Of a stretch of DNA of 64,000 nt, positions 1-13,756 are shown piece after piece. The notes beneath the pieces are model-generated. The model was not told the DNA's origin. It was given only the letters and a program-made list of their open reading frames with translations, and did no database searches. Every line of letters starts with the position of its first letter. The stretch's first letter is position 1. Source of the DNA: Progne subis subis (lineage: Eukaryota > Chordata > Aves > Passeriformes > Hirundinidae); the NCBI GenBank assembly GCA_022316685.1, contig JAKJHU010000076.1, positions 2,738,001 through 2,802,000 on the forward strand, given 5' to 3'. Made by a program: the position numbers and the translations under genes.

Positions 1-3000
1 TGTGCAGGCACACTCATACTCTCATCCCAGTCATTTCATGCCATCATAAAAGCAGCAGTCTCCTCTTTCCCATGCATACATCTCATTATCCATCCTCAGT
101 ACACATCTTGAGTAATGCAATTTAGTTCAATGTCACCAAGAGAAAGACATTCCTCTGGGACTATCATTACCATAAACCACAATCTGCTGCCAGTTCATAT
201 GTCCTTATCCACCCCTTGTTTTAACTTTATAAAGCATAGCCAAGTGTTTTGCACTCCAGTGTTGTCTGAATCCACTTAGATTCAGAAATCTTTTTCTCTT
301 CTCCCCTAAATCATGTTTTACATTTTGCTTCCCAATACATCCCTTAATCTTTCAATCCCAGCATCACAGCACATCACACGTGCCCCTCTGCACATCCTGG
401 GTTGACTGCCACTTGACAGAAGTACTTCCCTGCCCTGTTACAAGTCAATCGACCTCTCAAGACCCCATGACACTCTACCCATCAACCTCAGAGGGCCTTG
501 TGGTACTATCAGGTGAAGCAGGACAATGAAGACAGGACATCGGTCTAATCATAGCTGTTCTGTATGAATAAGCCATCTCAACTTATGATCCTATGGTGTG
601 GAATTTTGCTTCATCTGTTTCTTTAAATGGTGTGAGTGACAGTGCTACATGCTGTTAAAAATCCATCAAACTCTATCCCAAAGGTGTGGAGCATTATCTT
701 GGTATGTAGCTAATACAAAAAGGACTTTGCAATGAAAGGTGCTACAGGAGTTACAGGTGCAAGAGATCACATTACTGAAAGATTCATGGAGTCTTGACAA
801 CACTTACTGTATTTTATGCCTCTGAAAACAAATACATCTGCTCCTTTTTTGCTAAATTTTCGTGTCCGTGCCTTGCAGATGTAAATGATAATGAGAGTTC
901 CAGAGGGAGGAAGAATCAGGCCCTAGAGTGCATGCAGTGACCCCAAACTTTAGTAAGGCAAGGTGACTTGGGAATGTCATTCCTTTAGTGTGGAAAATTG
1001 CAGAGAACAGTAGTCTGGTGTGCCAGAGCAGAACCCAACTGCTGATTACTAGCTCTCTTGCACAGAAAGGCTGAAAATGTCACATGGCTCCAACAGTAAG
1101 ATTTAAACCCTCCAAGAACAACAAAATAACACAAAAAAGACTGCTAAAGGGGAAAAGCCAATGCTATAACTGCAGTAGAAAAGAGACATTCTTTGTACCA
1201 AGAAATGCTATGACAATTGCATTAAAAATAAATGACTGACTTTTTCTGTTCACCAGTGGCATTTGTCTGCCACTGCTTTTAATTCAAATTGGGCTGAAAA
1301 ACAAGACTCATCCATTTTGAAGCCTGGATCTCATGTAATAGTAAGGGGAAAGCCACACAGTTAGTAACAGCCAAGCAGTAAAGAAAAAGGAATTTGATAA
1401 AGGTGGTACATTACAGGCAAAAAGAGATCATTTTGCTGCTTTGGGATTTCAGCAATGCTGTGGGAAAGCTTATATATTAATAAAACATGATTATTGACAT
1501 TTGCTAAGACTTATTGTTAGGTCTTTCCCTTTTTCTTGTATACTTGTACACTTGTACTTATTTATCACAGTCTATAAAAACCGATCATGAAGTGTAAAAA
1601 TGTTAGAATTACTTTACAAAGGGTTATACATCTATAGAGTCTAATTCTGCAAACAGCTTCCCAATATCTGAAAAGCATTATATAAAAGAAATGGCATCCT
1701 GTTCATTAGATTGAGGTCATACTGCCATTTTTGGCATTAGACATAGGCCATAAAGGCCTTCAGATCTCTCATTTTCTATAGCATTCACATCATTTTTCCT
1801 GTTCTATGGACTAGGTTATTCAGCAGATTTTCTTCTCCCAGGCAGGAACATTTCTACACTCCAGAAACAATCATCTTACCACTCGATGTGAGCCCCAGTT
1901 GCATAGACTAGAGAAAAAGACAAAGTTGGGTAGACTAAACCAATCAAAGAAATCAAGCAGCACACGCCTGCTCATTCAGGCCCCCTTCTTCAACAGTCGA
2001 ATGCTTCCCAATGCCTCTTGCTTTCTTTACTTGTTCAGGACTTTAAAGACTTGTAACCATTTACAGTCATGCCATATGTTGTTTACTTTTACATGTCACC
2101 CCCAAAATACTATTCATTTTTACCAATAAGCAGTAGATTAGCTAGTAGATAGTTCCTAATCAGTTTTCCTTTTCATTAGCATCCACGTTATCTGTTCAAC
2201 ACATTAGGGTCCTTTAAAAGACTTCCCTTCTTTTAAATGAAGTGACTCATTAGTGACCTTACTCTGTTTCTGTGAAATGGTACAGGGCCCAAACAAGAGC
2301 ACATCAGCTTGTTTCCTTTATCCATCTCTCCCCAGTAACTTAAAAAAAACCCACAAAAATGCTGTTGTGCTGCTGGGAAGAACTGGCTCATGTTGCAGAC
2401 CGTTTTCATGCAATAAATTCAGCATTAGAGTAAACTTCTGAGGTACCCTCCATATGTCAGATTTCTTCTTTGTATGATCTTTCAGAAGAGGGACAAGAGC
2501 CTCTAACCTGCTGACTCTGTTGTGTCTTGGCTTGCTACCAAGCTTACCCAGAGATGTGATAATCACTTGATCCATTTTAGAGAAACACAGGAAAAGAGAT
2601 TCTCAAGAAAAGGGAAACAGCTACTTGTTCTATAGAAAATGAAATTAAACCCTGGATTTCACCAGGATGCCAAAAAAGTACACACTCTGGGACTACATCC
2701 ACCCTGGAGTCCTCCAATCCCTTGAGCTGTTGTAGGTTTTTATTCTTCCTTCTACTTCTTTTTACCCTTTTTCCTTAAGACATGCCCTCAGCTTCCAAAA
2801 GAGAGAGACTGAACAATCTCTTAGTAGCTGACAGAAACAAGATCTTCCCACAGGCAATCACTCAACCAGAATACCATTTATTCTCTGCTTTTCTCCACCT
2901 ATCGTTAAGCAGTTTCAAAGCCCTGAATGGCCTGGCAGTTCTTTATGCTTTTCCTTACCACACGTCTGAAAGTCACGTAACTGCTATTAGCTCCATTTTG

Positions 3001-3689
3001 CTAATATGGGCTACAAAGTGGATTTACTCAACTTACTGAATGCATCATCCTATTTACAAAAATGTTTATAAGCAACAGACAGTAACAAGCTTAACAGATA
3101 TCTATTTTAGAATGAGATGATTCAGGCCCTGGAGGATTCTGTTGTTCTTCATTGCTCATAAGGGGAGTTCCACTAGTTCAAATATCCCTCTGTGGCAGGT
3201 GTCTGTGTAAGGTAAGAGTGAGTCTTCAGTGTAACTGAATGTGCCAACATTCACCAAGGTTTGCTTACCAAGAAACGACTCTGCCAGACCAACCAGGCAC
3301 CACCTCTGAAAAGTATAGCAAGAGTGGTCTGCAGCTGCTCGAGTCAATGCTGTGAGAAAAGGACGCACCCCAATGCTTACAAACAAGTCCTCATTTAGTC
3401 TTGTGCCAGCACTGCACAGACATTGCCACCATTATTTATTCCTATTTACCAAGCATAAAAGAAGGTAAAACTTGCAAGGAAAACCAGTAGCGTAATTCAG
3501 ATAAGAGTCATACTTCCACATAATACCCAGTTAAAAAAAAGACAAAAATTTTCAGAAATCCAGGACTGTGCTTTCTGAACACAAATAAATACCAATGTAG
3601 GTACAATACTGGTCAAGGAAAAATAACTAAAACAGATGCGGAGGGAAGCTATCAGGAGACAGACAAGCCTGTCTGGGAAAAAGCATATT

Positions 3690-4080
3690 TAAAAAGCTTG
3701 GCTTATTCAGACCAGCTAAATAAATGTTGAGAGGAGATACATTTAGTGTGCACAAACACCCAGGAGTAGAAATAGCTGAGGAGTAGAAATGACTATTTAA
3801 CTAAGGACAATACTGGTACAAGAACAGATGGTTATAAACTGCCAAAGAATAAATTTAGACTGGAAATTAGACAAAGGTTTCTCATCAGCAGAGCAATGAA
3901 GCTTTTAAAAAGCCTTTACAGGGAACAGGGTCAAAAAACTGCTCTAAATGAGGGACAAAGCTTCATGCATTTCTGAAAGGTATTATGAAATACAGTTCCC
4001 TACCAAAACACAGTACTGGAGGCAAGGACTTCTGAGGTTCCTTGAAGCCTCCTGCTTCCCTACATTTCACAGTAAAATCC
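3690..4080 (+). mobile_element. Old CR1 LINE, 3' end fragment
   Basis: The stretch with TTAACTAAGGACAATACTGG, then ACAAGAACAGATGGTTATAA and AATAAATTTAGACTGGAAAT, followed by GGTTTCTCATCAGCAGAG, matches the conserved 3' region of CR1 retrotransposons of birds, crocodiles and turtles as I remember it. A CR1-like end (GAGGTTCC..CCCTACATTTCAC) follows near 4035-4075. The many substitutions suggest an old insertion. The 5' boundary is approximate. The element is antisense to NRXN3. Confidence 0.7.
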
Positions 4081-6355
4081 ATTCATAGCAGCACCAGCAT
4101 ATCAGAAGTACAGTTCTGAAGTGCCTTGGCCTCCCATGGCCTCCCAGAACAACTACATGAAGAACCATTCTGGCTGGACTTTGCTGAAGGGTAGAAGAAG
4201 TCAGCTTCTGTGGGAGGGACTTCAGGAGCAGCCAAACCAGTGAAGAAAGCCTGAGCTGAATTTTTACATTATTTTATTACAAAAGCCACAGACAGGGCAA
4301 GTGCAGACAGAACATGTTATATCCTTTAAAGCTCATAAAATAAAACTCTTAAAAAATTCCAAAGGCTCCTGGGTACAGAAAAAGTTCTCAAAACATTGCT
4401 CCATGCCAGAGAAGCCTCCTGATGACCATCAGTCATTGAAAGATGCAGTTTTGTTGTCTGACCATACAATATCTTTATCAAAACACTAACTTTTTCCCCC
4501 TCTATTTTTACTAAGGTTTTCCATAAAATACAAGGATGGAGCTCAACATTATCGTTACACATTGTGTCTTTTTTTCCTTTGAGTAAGACACAGTCAAGTC
4601 TTTTGCAGACCCATACATGACAGTAAATATTTGATCTTTTCAACACATGCATGTGCCAAAAGTGCTAAAGCACAGGAGAAAAGTAGCTTCCTGAGAAGTA
4701 CTGCAGAATTATAGGGTTTGACCTGTTTGCCTCATTCTTTAGTTATGGCTGAATCATGCTTAGCATCTGGGGACATGCCACATACAACATGTATCATTAC
4801 TTTAGGATCAAAAAATACAAAAAACATTCAAAAAAATGGGCATTTGCCACAAAGACTATCTCATCTGGCAACTCACTCTTGACAGCCGTTTCTATAGACC
4901 AGGCTATCAGGGCAGTTGAAGACATTCTAAACTTTTCAGGCAAAAGTGCTTGGAAAGCCCTAGACCCTGAGGAGATATTCTCTGGGATACTCAGCCAGAA
5001 ACAGGCCATGGATAAGTTATCTGAACAAGCCTGTTCCTGATAAAGTGAGGAAACACATGAGGTATTTTTGCAGAACACAAACTTCACTGCTTCTTCAGAA
5101 AATCTTCAGCTAACTGATATAAGACAGACTATGTGGTTTTCAGTTGCAAACTCTGTCCCCTTGGGAAAATTACAAGAGCTCCAAAATTTATACAAATAAC
5201 CCTAAACTGATGGTTATGTGCAGAGGCCATAATCATTCCCACTGTACCCCTCCTTCCACAGACTAAGACCATGCTCACTGTGACTGATTCCTCTGATGAT
5301 GGGAGGTTTTCAACTGAATGCCTGATTAAATGCTGCCTTCCAGAATTCTTGGATAACAGAAATTAAATTTTAATGCCCTTAATCTAGTTGACACTTTCTC
5401 ATAAGCTCTTCCTCCTTCCCTTCTCCTGTGTTATAAATGACCAATTACCTAATCTAAGGTAATGCAGGCTTTGGTCGAGGCTAATGAAGATGCGGTGGGT
5501 GAGATCCTGCTTGCAGCACAGTCCCATTAGGAGAGGTTAATCACCTCCTAGCTTACAATCCCATGTTTTAGCTCCAAACAGTGAGGAGGCAGAGAAAGAG
5601 GCATCCATCACATTAACCAAATAGTACAACAAATGCCTGGCACTTCATCAGCTGTAAAGTGCTCTCCTGATGGGAAGAGGAAGACTGCAAAATGAAGACC
5701 AACAGTGACTCTCCAAGGTTGCTCAGGGACAGAGATCCTCATATAAGAAGTAGGGAAGGGAAACACCCCCAGGTAATACTTGAGATTTGTGCTTTAAGAG
5801 AGAGGTCTGCATCTTCCTTCCCTGAGAAGGAAGTGCATCACACTGTATGTGATGATACCCTTCCAAGGAATCAAAAACCTTGTCCCAATGAAATGTGCAT
5901 AAGCAGCTGAAGGAAACCACAGAGGAACAGTCCCAACTAACATAGAATGAAACAAACCTTCAGCTACTTACCATTATTTCATAATTCCAAAGCCTCAGGA
6001 ACAGCCTAGGCAATGGAGCAGTGCTATCTTCTCTCTACAATCAGACTATCCATTGCTGTTCAATGTTCGTCAACAAAAATAATTTATCTCCAGCAAAGTT
6101 AGAATGCACACAAACACAGAGCCAAAGGGTTAATTTCTTGCAGCAACAAGGCCTAACCCTTCGTGGCTACACCGGCTTCTAGAGATATCTAGAACTAACC
6201 TCCATGACACTAAGTCATTCCATCACTAAGTCCTTACTCAAAGAAAAAGTAATTTCTTTTGTGAACTGAAGCAAAGGGATTGTTGGTAGGAGGAGAGGAA
6301 ACATTCCTAAAACTTTTGCATTTGATTGACTACAAAATAATGTTGTGTAATTACT

Positions 6356-6381
6356 AAAAAAAAAAAAAAAAAAAAAAAAAA
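6356..6381. repeat. A26 homopolymer followed by T/G-rich sequence
   Basis: There are 26 consecutive A, then a short spacer and a T/G-rich stretch with (GTT)n to about 6440. No coding retrocopy precedes it. Confidence 0.9.
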
Positions 6382-6600
6382 GACAATTTTTTTGTTGTTG
6401 TTGTTTGGATTTTTTTGTTTTGGTTATTTTTTTTTAACTCTGAGGATTTTTTTCTAGAATTGTCTTCATTCATTACCACTGTCCATGACCATTAAATTTC
6501 CTTCACACAAACAGTGAAAATCATTCCTCCTCATCCAGAGATGCTCCCAGAAAAATGAAAAATACTTTAGTTGCAAGACAGAGGTACTGCCTCTTTACTC

Positions 6601-6658
6601 TGTATGTGTGTGCGTGTATATATATATATATATACACACATACATATATATATATATT
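6601..6658. repeat. TG/TA/CA dinucleotide microsatellite
   Basis: TGTGTGCG is followed by TA repeats, a short CACACA, and more TA repeats. It is a compound dinucleotide microsatellite and likely polymorphic. Confidence 0.95.
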
Positions 6659-9600
6659 TTCATGTCTCCAGGTCACCTTCCTTTCTGGACCTCTTCAGCT
6701 TTTAAGGTTCTTTAGTGTTCTTGCCCAGATGACAGAAATATTCTCCCTTTCATCATTCGCAGTATCTTACAAACCCAATTTATGCAATCAAGAATAGATC
6801 CCATGATGTCGAAGCTGAAATAGGATCCCCTGAAACTGGTAACATGTATGGCAGAAGACAGAAAACAATTTTTTTTAGCTGCGTTTAGTCATGATCAAAT
6901 TTATGCTCTTTCTAGTTCTAGAGCAACCTGACATCAGTGAGTGTTCCATTTAGTTCACAAAGCAGGAGGATGTTTCCATGCAGTCTAAACTTAACTTCAC
7001 TTAAACAATTTCTGCTGTATTTACCAGGCTTCTCTCTACTCCCGATCAATAAATATTCAAGCGAAACATTTTGTGTTGATTTCTTCTGAACCAGAAAGGC
7101 AGGCAATAGTAGCAAAAGAATCCTCTGCTTGGAATCTGAACAGTGAAGAAAACACTCAGATGGTGATCCTCCACAGCTGCATACTGAAGAAAATGCCTAC
7201 TAGAACTGCCACCAACTCTGATAGCTAAGGGACAAACTGTGAAAAAATAAAAAAGGAAACCCATACAGACAGCTAAAGTGGCAGACAGAGATTTGAAGTT
7301 TGATCTGATTGATCTCTTTGCAAATCTGTAGAGTGTATATCAGACCAAGATTAGGCACAGGAGAATAAGAAACCTAATTTAGGAGTACAAAAATGCTCAA
7401 TGAAAGGGTTTTGAAAAAAGCTTAGAAATTAGCCTTTCAGAAGCTCTGGTCCCAAAATTGCTTTCAAATTATTTTCTAAATACTTAACCCTTTATTTTAC
7501 TAGAATAAATTTTATTTTTTCTTCTTTTATCCTAAGGCTTACTAATGCGTGTCTTTAGATGAACTAGCCAACACAGAGCATGCTTGTTTTAAGAACCGGT
7601 GGTAAACTTGCATTTTATGACCAACTGACTTCAAGTAAATATTTTCAGGTATCTACACAGCCATTCTTATCAGGCAACATGCAGAGACTCAAAAGGACCT
7701 ACTATTATACCACTTTATGATACAATCCAGTGTAGTTCAATGAACAGATGAATGGATACAGCAAAGACACTAACTCATGGATTGCAAGAGTCCAGGAAAA
7801 GGCATCCACAACACCCTGTAAGTACTAACAAGGAAAAAGAATTTGCTCCATATAAATTCTAAGGAAAAAGCTCTGCATCTTCCACGTGAAAAGAATGCAC
7901 TTTAAATATAAAGACCAGAATTAACATCACACTAAGAGACAGAACCTAGGCATGCTCAGACAGTTCCAACAGTACTCTGCCATAGGTGGCTTCATGGATC
8001 AAAAGGGTGAATAAAGATTTACTGCCCAGGCCAGAAGTTTCCAGGCATAGGAGGAGTGTGGGTCTTGCTGTGCCGTGCTTCTTCAAGGAGGCAGTAATTT
8101 CCCTTAAGAAGGTTCTTCCTTTTCTTTGGTGTGTGAAACAGAAGGTAATTCTCAGGTGGATTCAGAGTTATTAATAAGTGTCTTTGGATGTTGCTGCAGC
8201 TGGTCACTGTGATTGCTAGTTTGTATTGTACTGGTGAATAACTGAAATAATAGGATTTCTGCTACCAAGGACTGTCCAATTACAATTAGGAAAATTAGGA
8301 AGAGATACTTCCATTATCGGGTTAAGGACTCCAAGAACACCTGAGCTCAACTTTTGTTTTCTGAGAGAACTAGGCACTATCAAAACATCCAGTGAAAAGC
8401 TATAACTGGAAAATGCTAGAGACCATGAACAGCGGCTTAGTCAAAGTTTCCTGCTGGATTTCCAATTAAAAAAAAATACAGTTTTCACCATTTATTCATT
8501 AGCATTCACTTACATGGAAAATATAAAAATCTTATTCAGCTTTTGACCTCTCCTCTCTGACCACAAGCCTCAATTAGAGCCAAATGCAAGAGAATTGTTC
8601 TGATGTTGAAGCTTTTCCTCAAGAACTTTTCAAGATCTTCCAGTTTTCCAAAACATCCCACAAAGTAAGCTATGTACTGGTCATCACAGAATAATGGCTG
8701 TTATCTTCTCAGAGCCTGAACCATATTTGAACCAGAGGAAGATATGTAACTGATCCCAAACTAGCTCATCCTCACTGCCATCTTCAAACTGCCTTTTGAA
8801 GAGGAAGCTCCCTTTGACATCAAATAGTCTCACTGCCTTCTACAGGTAGCAGTTCCCAGATTGAAAAAATATATAAGACAGGAGCAACAAATGACAAAGG
8901 AAACTTGGAGTCATTAAAAAACAAAACAAAGAAATTAACAAAAAGCCACAAGCAAACAAGGAGCAAGAGAAAATTTGCTCCATGCTTACTAGTTTAAAAA
9001 TTCTGTCTCTGGAGAATTCAACCCCTTCTGCTCTGACGTGTCCTCCTGCTGTTTTACTGCAAGTTCTGTCGATTCACAGCTGCTGCTCTGCACAAGTCCT
9101 CGGCTGCCTTCAGAAAAAAAACACATGGAAAAGTTGGAGAACCATTTTCCCCACTCAAACAGCAAATCCCAAGTCAGAAAGACAGCACCAACTCAGAAGC
9201 CAGAAGTCTGCCCTTATAACAGCAATAACAAGGTGAGCCAGGGCAAAAGCTGTACTTATCAAACTAATGAGAGTAGCATCAGCTATTTCACACACAGAAC
9301 GGTTCCTGCTTTGAGCTAGTCTACCTCACCCATGCCCCTGCATTCTCATCCAAAATGCTCTCAAATTACTGGTGCATCATGACCCAGTCTGGTCTCCGAA
9401 GCTTGGTATAATCTATATGTAATAAACACAAAACACTTAACTGAACAGCAAGAAGAGTTCAGTTATTTGCCACCATGCATACTTTTAAGGAGAGCAAAGC
9501 AAGCATCACACTGTATGCAGAAAACACCCCCACAGTGTTATTCATAAAGCCTTAATCATATTTCTCAATCCTCTAAGCCTTGAAGCCATAACTACTACAC

Positions 9601-11470
9601 CAAGATAAGACAACCCCAGACAAGGACCTGGGGAGGATTTAGAGACAAAAACCTATCAGTGAAGCCTAGCTTTTATTGTTTGGTAAATTTTCATGGTACT
9701 AGAGACAGGACACTGATTGAAAAGTGATGAGAAACACCACTTCTGAAGTTAAAAATCCCTCTGGTGTATATCTGATGATACGCAGAAGCATTTCTGAAGT
9801 CATATCTGGGAATCAAAACTTGCATGAGGAATCAGAGATGAGCTTTGAGCATTGGAACATTTACTAGCATCTTAAAAAACTTGCTAGAGGTATCCAGACA
9901 AAAAGCTTCTCTTGCCCTGAAGAACATGCTTGACATGGAATTTCCATGCCACAGTTCTTGGGGATTAATGTCTGTTGGCAAAAACTGCTGCTTATATCCA
10001 AAATCTGTCCTGAGCTAAGGGAGTAAGAAACAATCCTTACACAGTGATGCCATCAATGTAGTTAGGTCTTAAAGTTCCCATGTTGAGTGAAAAGTAACAA
10101 CTGTGAAAATTGTAAGATGTGCATTAGGAGTCCTGCTGAAATGCATTCAGGTATTTGAAATGGAAAACTGTTACTGACTTGCCCCAGAATTGCAGTTGTT
10201 CAACTTTAATCAGGACCAGTTATAAGGAGTTAAAAAGTGGGGAGGGTCTCAGCCTCATTTAGGCATGTAAAGATTTTGCACCTCTTCTCTACTAATCACC
10301 TCCACACCACTTATGGAGATTTGAGACTAGATATTATAAATCAGGAATCCACTCTCAGTCAGCATAAAAACAGGAAAGTGCAAGTTCAAGCTTTTGAAAA
10401 CTGCTAAGAACAATAGTGAGGTCAGAGTGTTCTTTATGGAAGCAAGAGGAAATGAGAGGCAGAGCTGTGAAGACATTGGACACATATCGACAAGACACAA
10501 AGGTATGAGTGACAATCAAGCTAAAATGGCAGACTCCAGGGACACACAATGGGTAGAGAAGCCTTTCAGCCCAAATACCTGCTTCTGTAAAGAAAGAATC
10601 TGTTCTACAAAACAGTGAAGTTCTCTATCCGTGATTTCAAAAATAACTAGTAATTTGCTTCTTTTACTTTCCACACTGAGAAAAAAAACTTGCTTTAGCA
10701 ACCAAGAAAGGCTAACACCCTGGCAAGTTTGTGAAAAGTGACTTTTCTCCCCAGAAGACTCTTTCCACCTTGTGGCAGCAGATTAGTGGACTTCAGTCAT
10801 TTCAAAGACAAGCTTCCAAAGTTTCCTCCTTGCAAAGACAGTACCCTCAGTAGTGCTCTACTCAAAATCTAATGAAATCTAACAAAAGCAGGAGAAATAA
10901 AACACAAAATAACTCCCAAAACCATAAATAGGAAAGCATATGGTAGGAGAATGAGAAGAGCAGAACTGCTAGTTATTTTAAGTGACAAGATCATGTAATT
11001 TAACTTTCCAGGGCTGAAGCCCAGGAACATTTTGCACAAGACTTAAATAAATAAGTAAGTGTGGAAGTAGGCAGACACCTGCGACATGCAGACATCTTCC
11101 TGACTCAGCAAGCAATCCACAAGGAACAGCCACAGACAAGAACACACAATCTCAGTTTTTCTGTTTGCTATTTAGCACGCCTGCCCTCAAACTATGGCAT
11201 CTAGAAGCAGCCTCTAGAAGGTTTCCTATTACCTCAAGTCATGGAAAAGCTGCAGGACTCAATAAATACCAAGGAAGGCATAATCTGTAGAGGACTATTC
11301 AAAGCCTTAGGTGATTTTGGAAAACCTCTTTTTGAGATTAATTTGGAGAGGAAAAAAAGACAGCTGGAAGATAGAGATTATTTCTAACTTCATTTCAATT
11401 TTTCATAATCCAAATATCCACCAACGACCTGGGAAAACTCAAGCAAAGGATGCTTGGGGTCTGTGGGTAC

Positions 11471-11489
11471 ACAGCACCATCTCGTGGAG
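11471..11489 (-). promoter_or_regulatory. Weak CTCF-like motif
   Basis: On the minus strand CTCCACGAGATGGTGCTGT resembles the CTCF core CCASYAGRKGGC with two mismatches. This is motif similarity by eye only. Confidence 0.15.
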
Positions 11490-13726
11490 TGAATGGAAGA
11501 AGTATAAAAAACAAGGAATGATTGCAGCGCTTGAGAAATCCGCAGCTTGGCTTTTTGACAGGCTGCTCTAATAGAAGGTTAACAAATCTCTCTATCGAAT
11601 TTGTACTTTATAAAAAAAGTGCACTGCAGATCTATAAAGAACAAATGAACAACAAACAACTCCCTATTTTTATCTCTCAAACTCATCTCCGTTAACATAA
11701 ACACTGCAGGCCTCTTCATAATAAGAGTGTGGGCAGACAACCATCTGTACTGAATTTTATTTGCCAGCAGGCCTAGCACAGCTGTGAGCACCCTTTTCTT
11801 ACAAGTCTGAATCTCATGTACTCAAGGTGGGCAAAGAAAACAAGTCTACAAATACTAAATTTGCCAGGAATAATAACCTATACTTCTCTCTATTTAGTAC
11901 TGGAAAAGAAAAAAAGCCCTTTTCCATTTAGAAATAGAAGGAAATTCAGAAAAGCAGCTAGTCCACGCTTTCCAGTATTTGCTCCCAAATATGGAGGTAT
12001 GCTTACAGAGTGTGTGAGAAGGAACAGCTTAAGTTACCCAGCTGGTTCACATCTTACTGGCTATAAATAAGGATTTCCAGCCACTGAAAGCATGAAGACC
12101 TGATTAGTTTCTACCTTATCACAGGTAGAAATTCATCTGTGCAACAAAAAGCATTTAAGTGTCTTCACTTCTAAAGGAGGTAGGCAAGTACAGGGGTCTC
12201 TGTGCAGAAGGGATGTAGTTGGTTTTACTTTCAGCTCCATCTCAATTATTGTGTTATAGCCAGCTCCACTTTAGCAAATACTTCCAAGTTTATTCTTAGT
12301 TCATCTTGCTCTCAAGGATGAAAGCTGTTTAAAATCAGAAAGCATTATGTATATTGTCTATGCATTTCAAATAGCTCCCACAATTATTTTAGTACAGGTC
12401 CCTAAATTGTGATTTTTAGGCTAAGTATGTTCTCTGGTATGCCTAAATTAAGTTTACATGACTTGAACTAAAAATATTTCATGCATATGAGCCACCAGTA
12501 GCAATTCCACAGCCAAGTGGGGATCTCTGTGAGGATCCCTTAAGACAAAGCACAAATTTATGTTTCAAGTGTCCATCAGAAGCATCTCTATTTCAGCATG
12601 ATGGGGTAAGGGATTTAAGCCTCTAACATCTTCCAAATGGGACAAATGTCACTGGTAACAAGTGCAAAAAAATGGAGAGGGGGAAAAAAAGAGAACATGC
12701 TGGTGGTTTAGGTTTTGGGGTTATTTGTTTTGGTTGTTTGGGCTGTGGGGTTTTGTCCTTTTTTTCTGACAGTACAAATCCTTAACTCCTATGATTTAAC
12801 AATGTGAAGCATAGATAATTCTGTCTGATCTCAGTTTCCACCTTTCAAGTAACTATAACAAGATGAATTTGCAGGATAATCTCCACAATGCAGCACTAAA
12901 TGCTCCAGCATCATGTGGCATGTAGGATTAACATGATGCCCTGCCTAGCTCAATATACTGTGCAAATGTGCACAAGTCAGCAATAGTTCACACAGGTATT
13001 TCAGATAGCGATGCATGGCAACTCATCTACCAAATGAGCATTCTGCACAGCTGACACTATCGTAACGAGACATCAAAATCGTGTCCTACTGGGTAACTTT
13101 GAATGTTTCTGTCAAATATTAAGCCCACTGACCTCAAGACAGATACTTTTACCTCTGCCTATCACACAAATGTACAGTCACTCAAACAGATTTTCTCTGT
13201 CCTATAACACACCAAGAGTGCCTACAACAATTTGCTGGCAGTCAGATTCACAGGCAGTGCTTCTGAGCACTTTGGCTCATTCACACAGAGCCAGGCCTGC
13301 TCAGCTCATTCTGCGCTGGTAACACAACCAATCCAGTGGTACAACAGCAAAGCAGGAAAACGAGTCTTTGATGATGTCAGCAACAGTGAGTGCTGCCTTC
13401 TGTAACATGCAGTTGGCTTGGATGCATAATGTAAACCCTGGTGAACAGGCACTTTTTCTGACAGTCTGCCTATCCAAGTGAAAGACACCTGATGGCTGAA
13501 GTCTTCAGTAATAAGAAAAAAATACCAGCATTAGCCCTCTCCAGTATTTTGTGGTGTTGAACTATAAAACTATCTGTGACAGATGAACTGCTAAAGACAC
13601 AGATGTTTCTATGGGACCTACAAATTTTATGACGGATGACTTGTGATATTGCTATCTATCTTCATCATTTGCCTGAGATCAGAGGGCAGAAATGTAACAG
13701 ACAGAAGGTCATTTAGTACAATTTGA

Positions 13727-13756
13727 AGAAAAAAAAAAAAAAAAAAAGAAAAGAAA
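13727..13756. repeat. A-rich tract
   Basis: A near-pure A run is interrupted by single G near its end. Confidence 0.9.
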
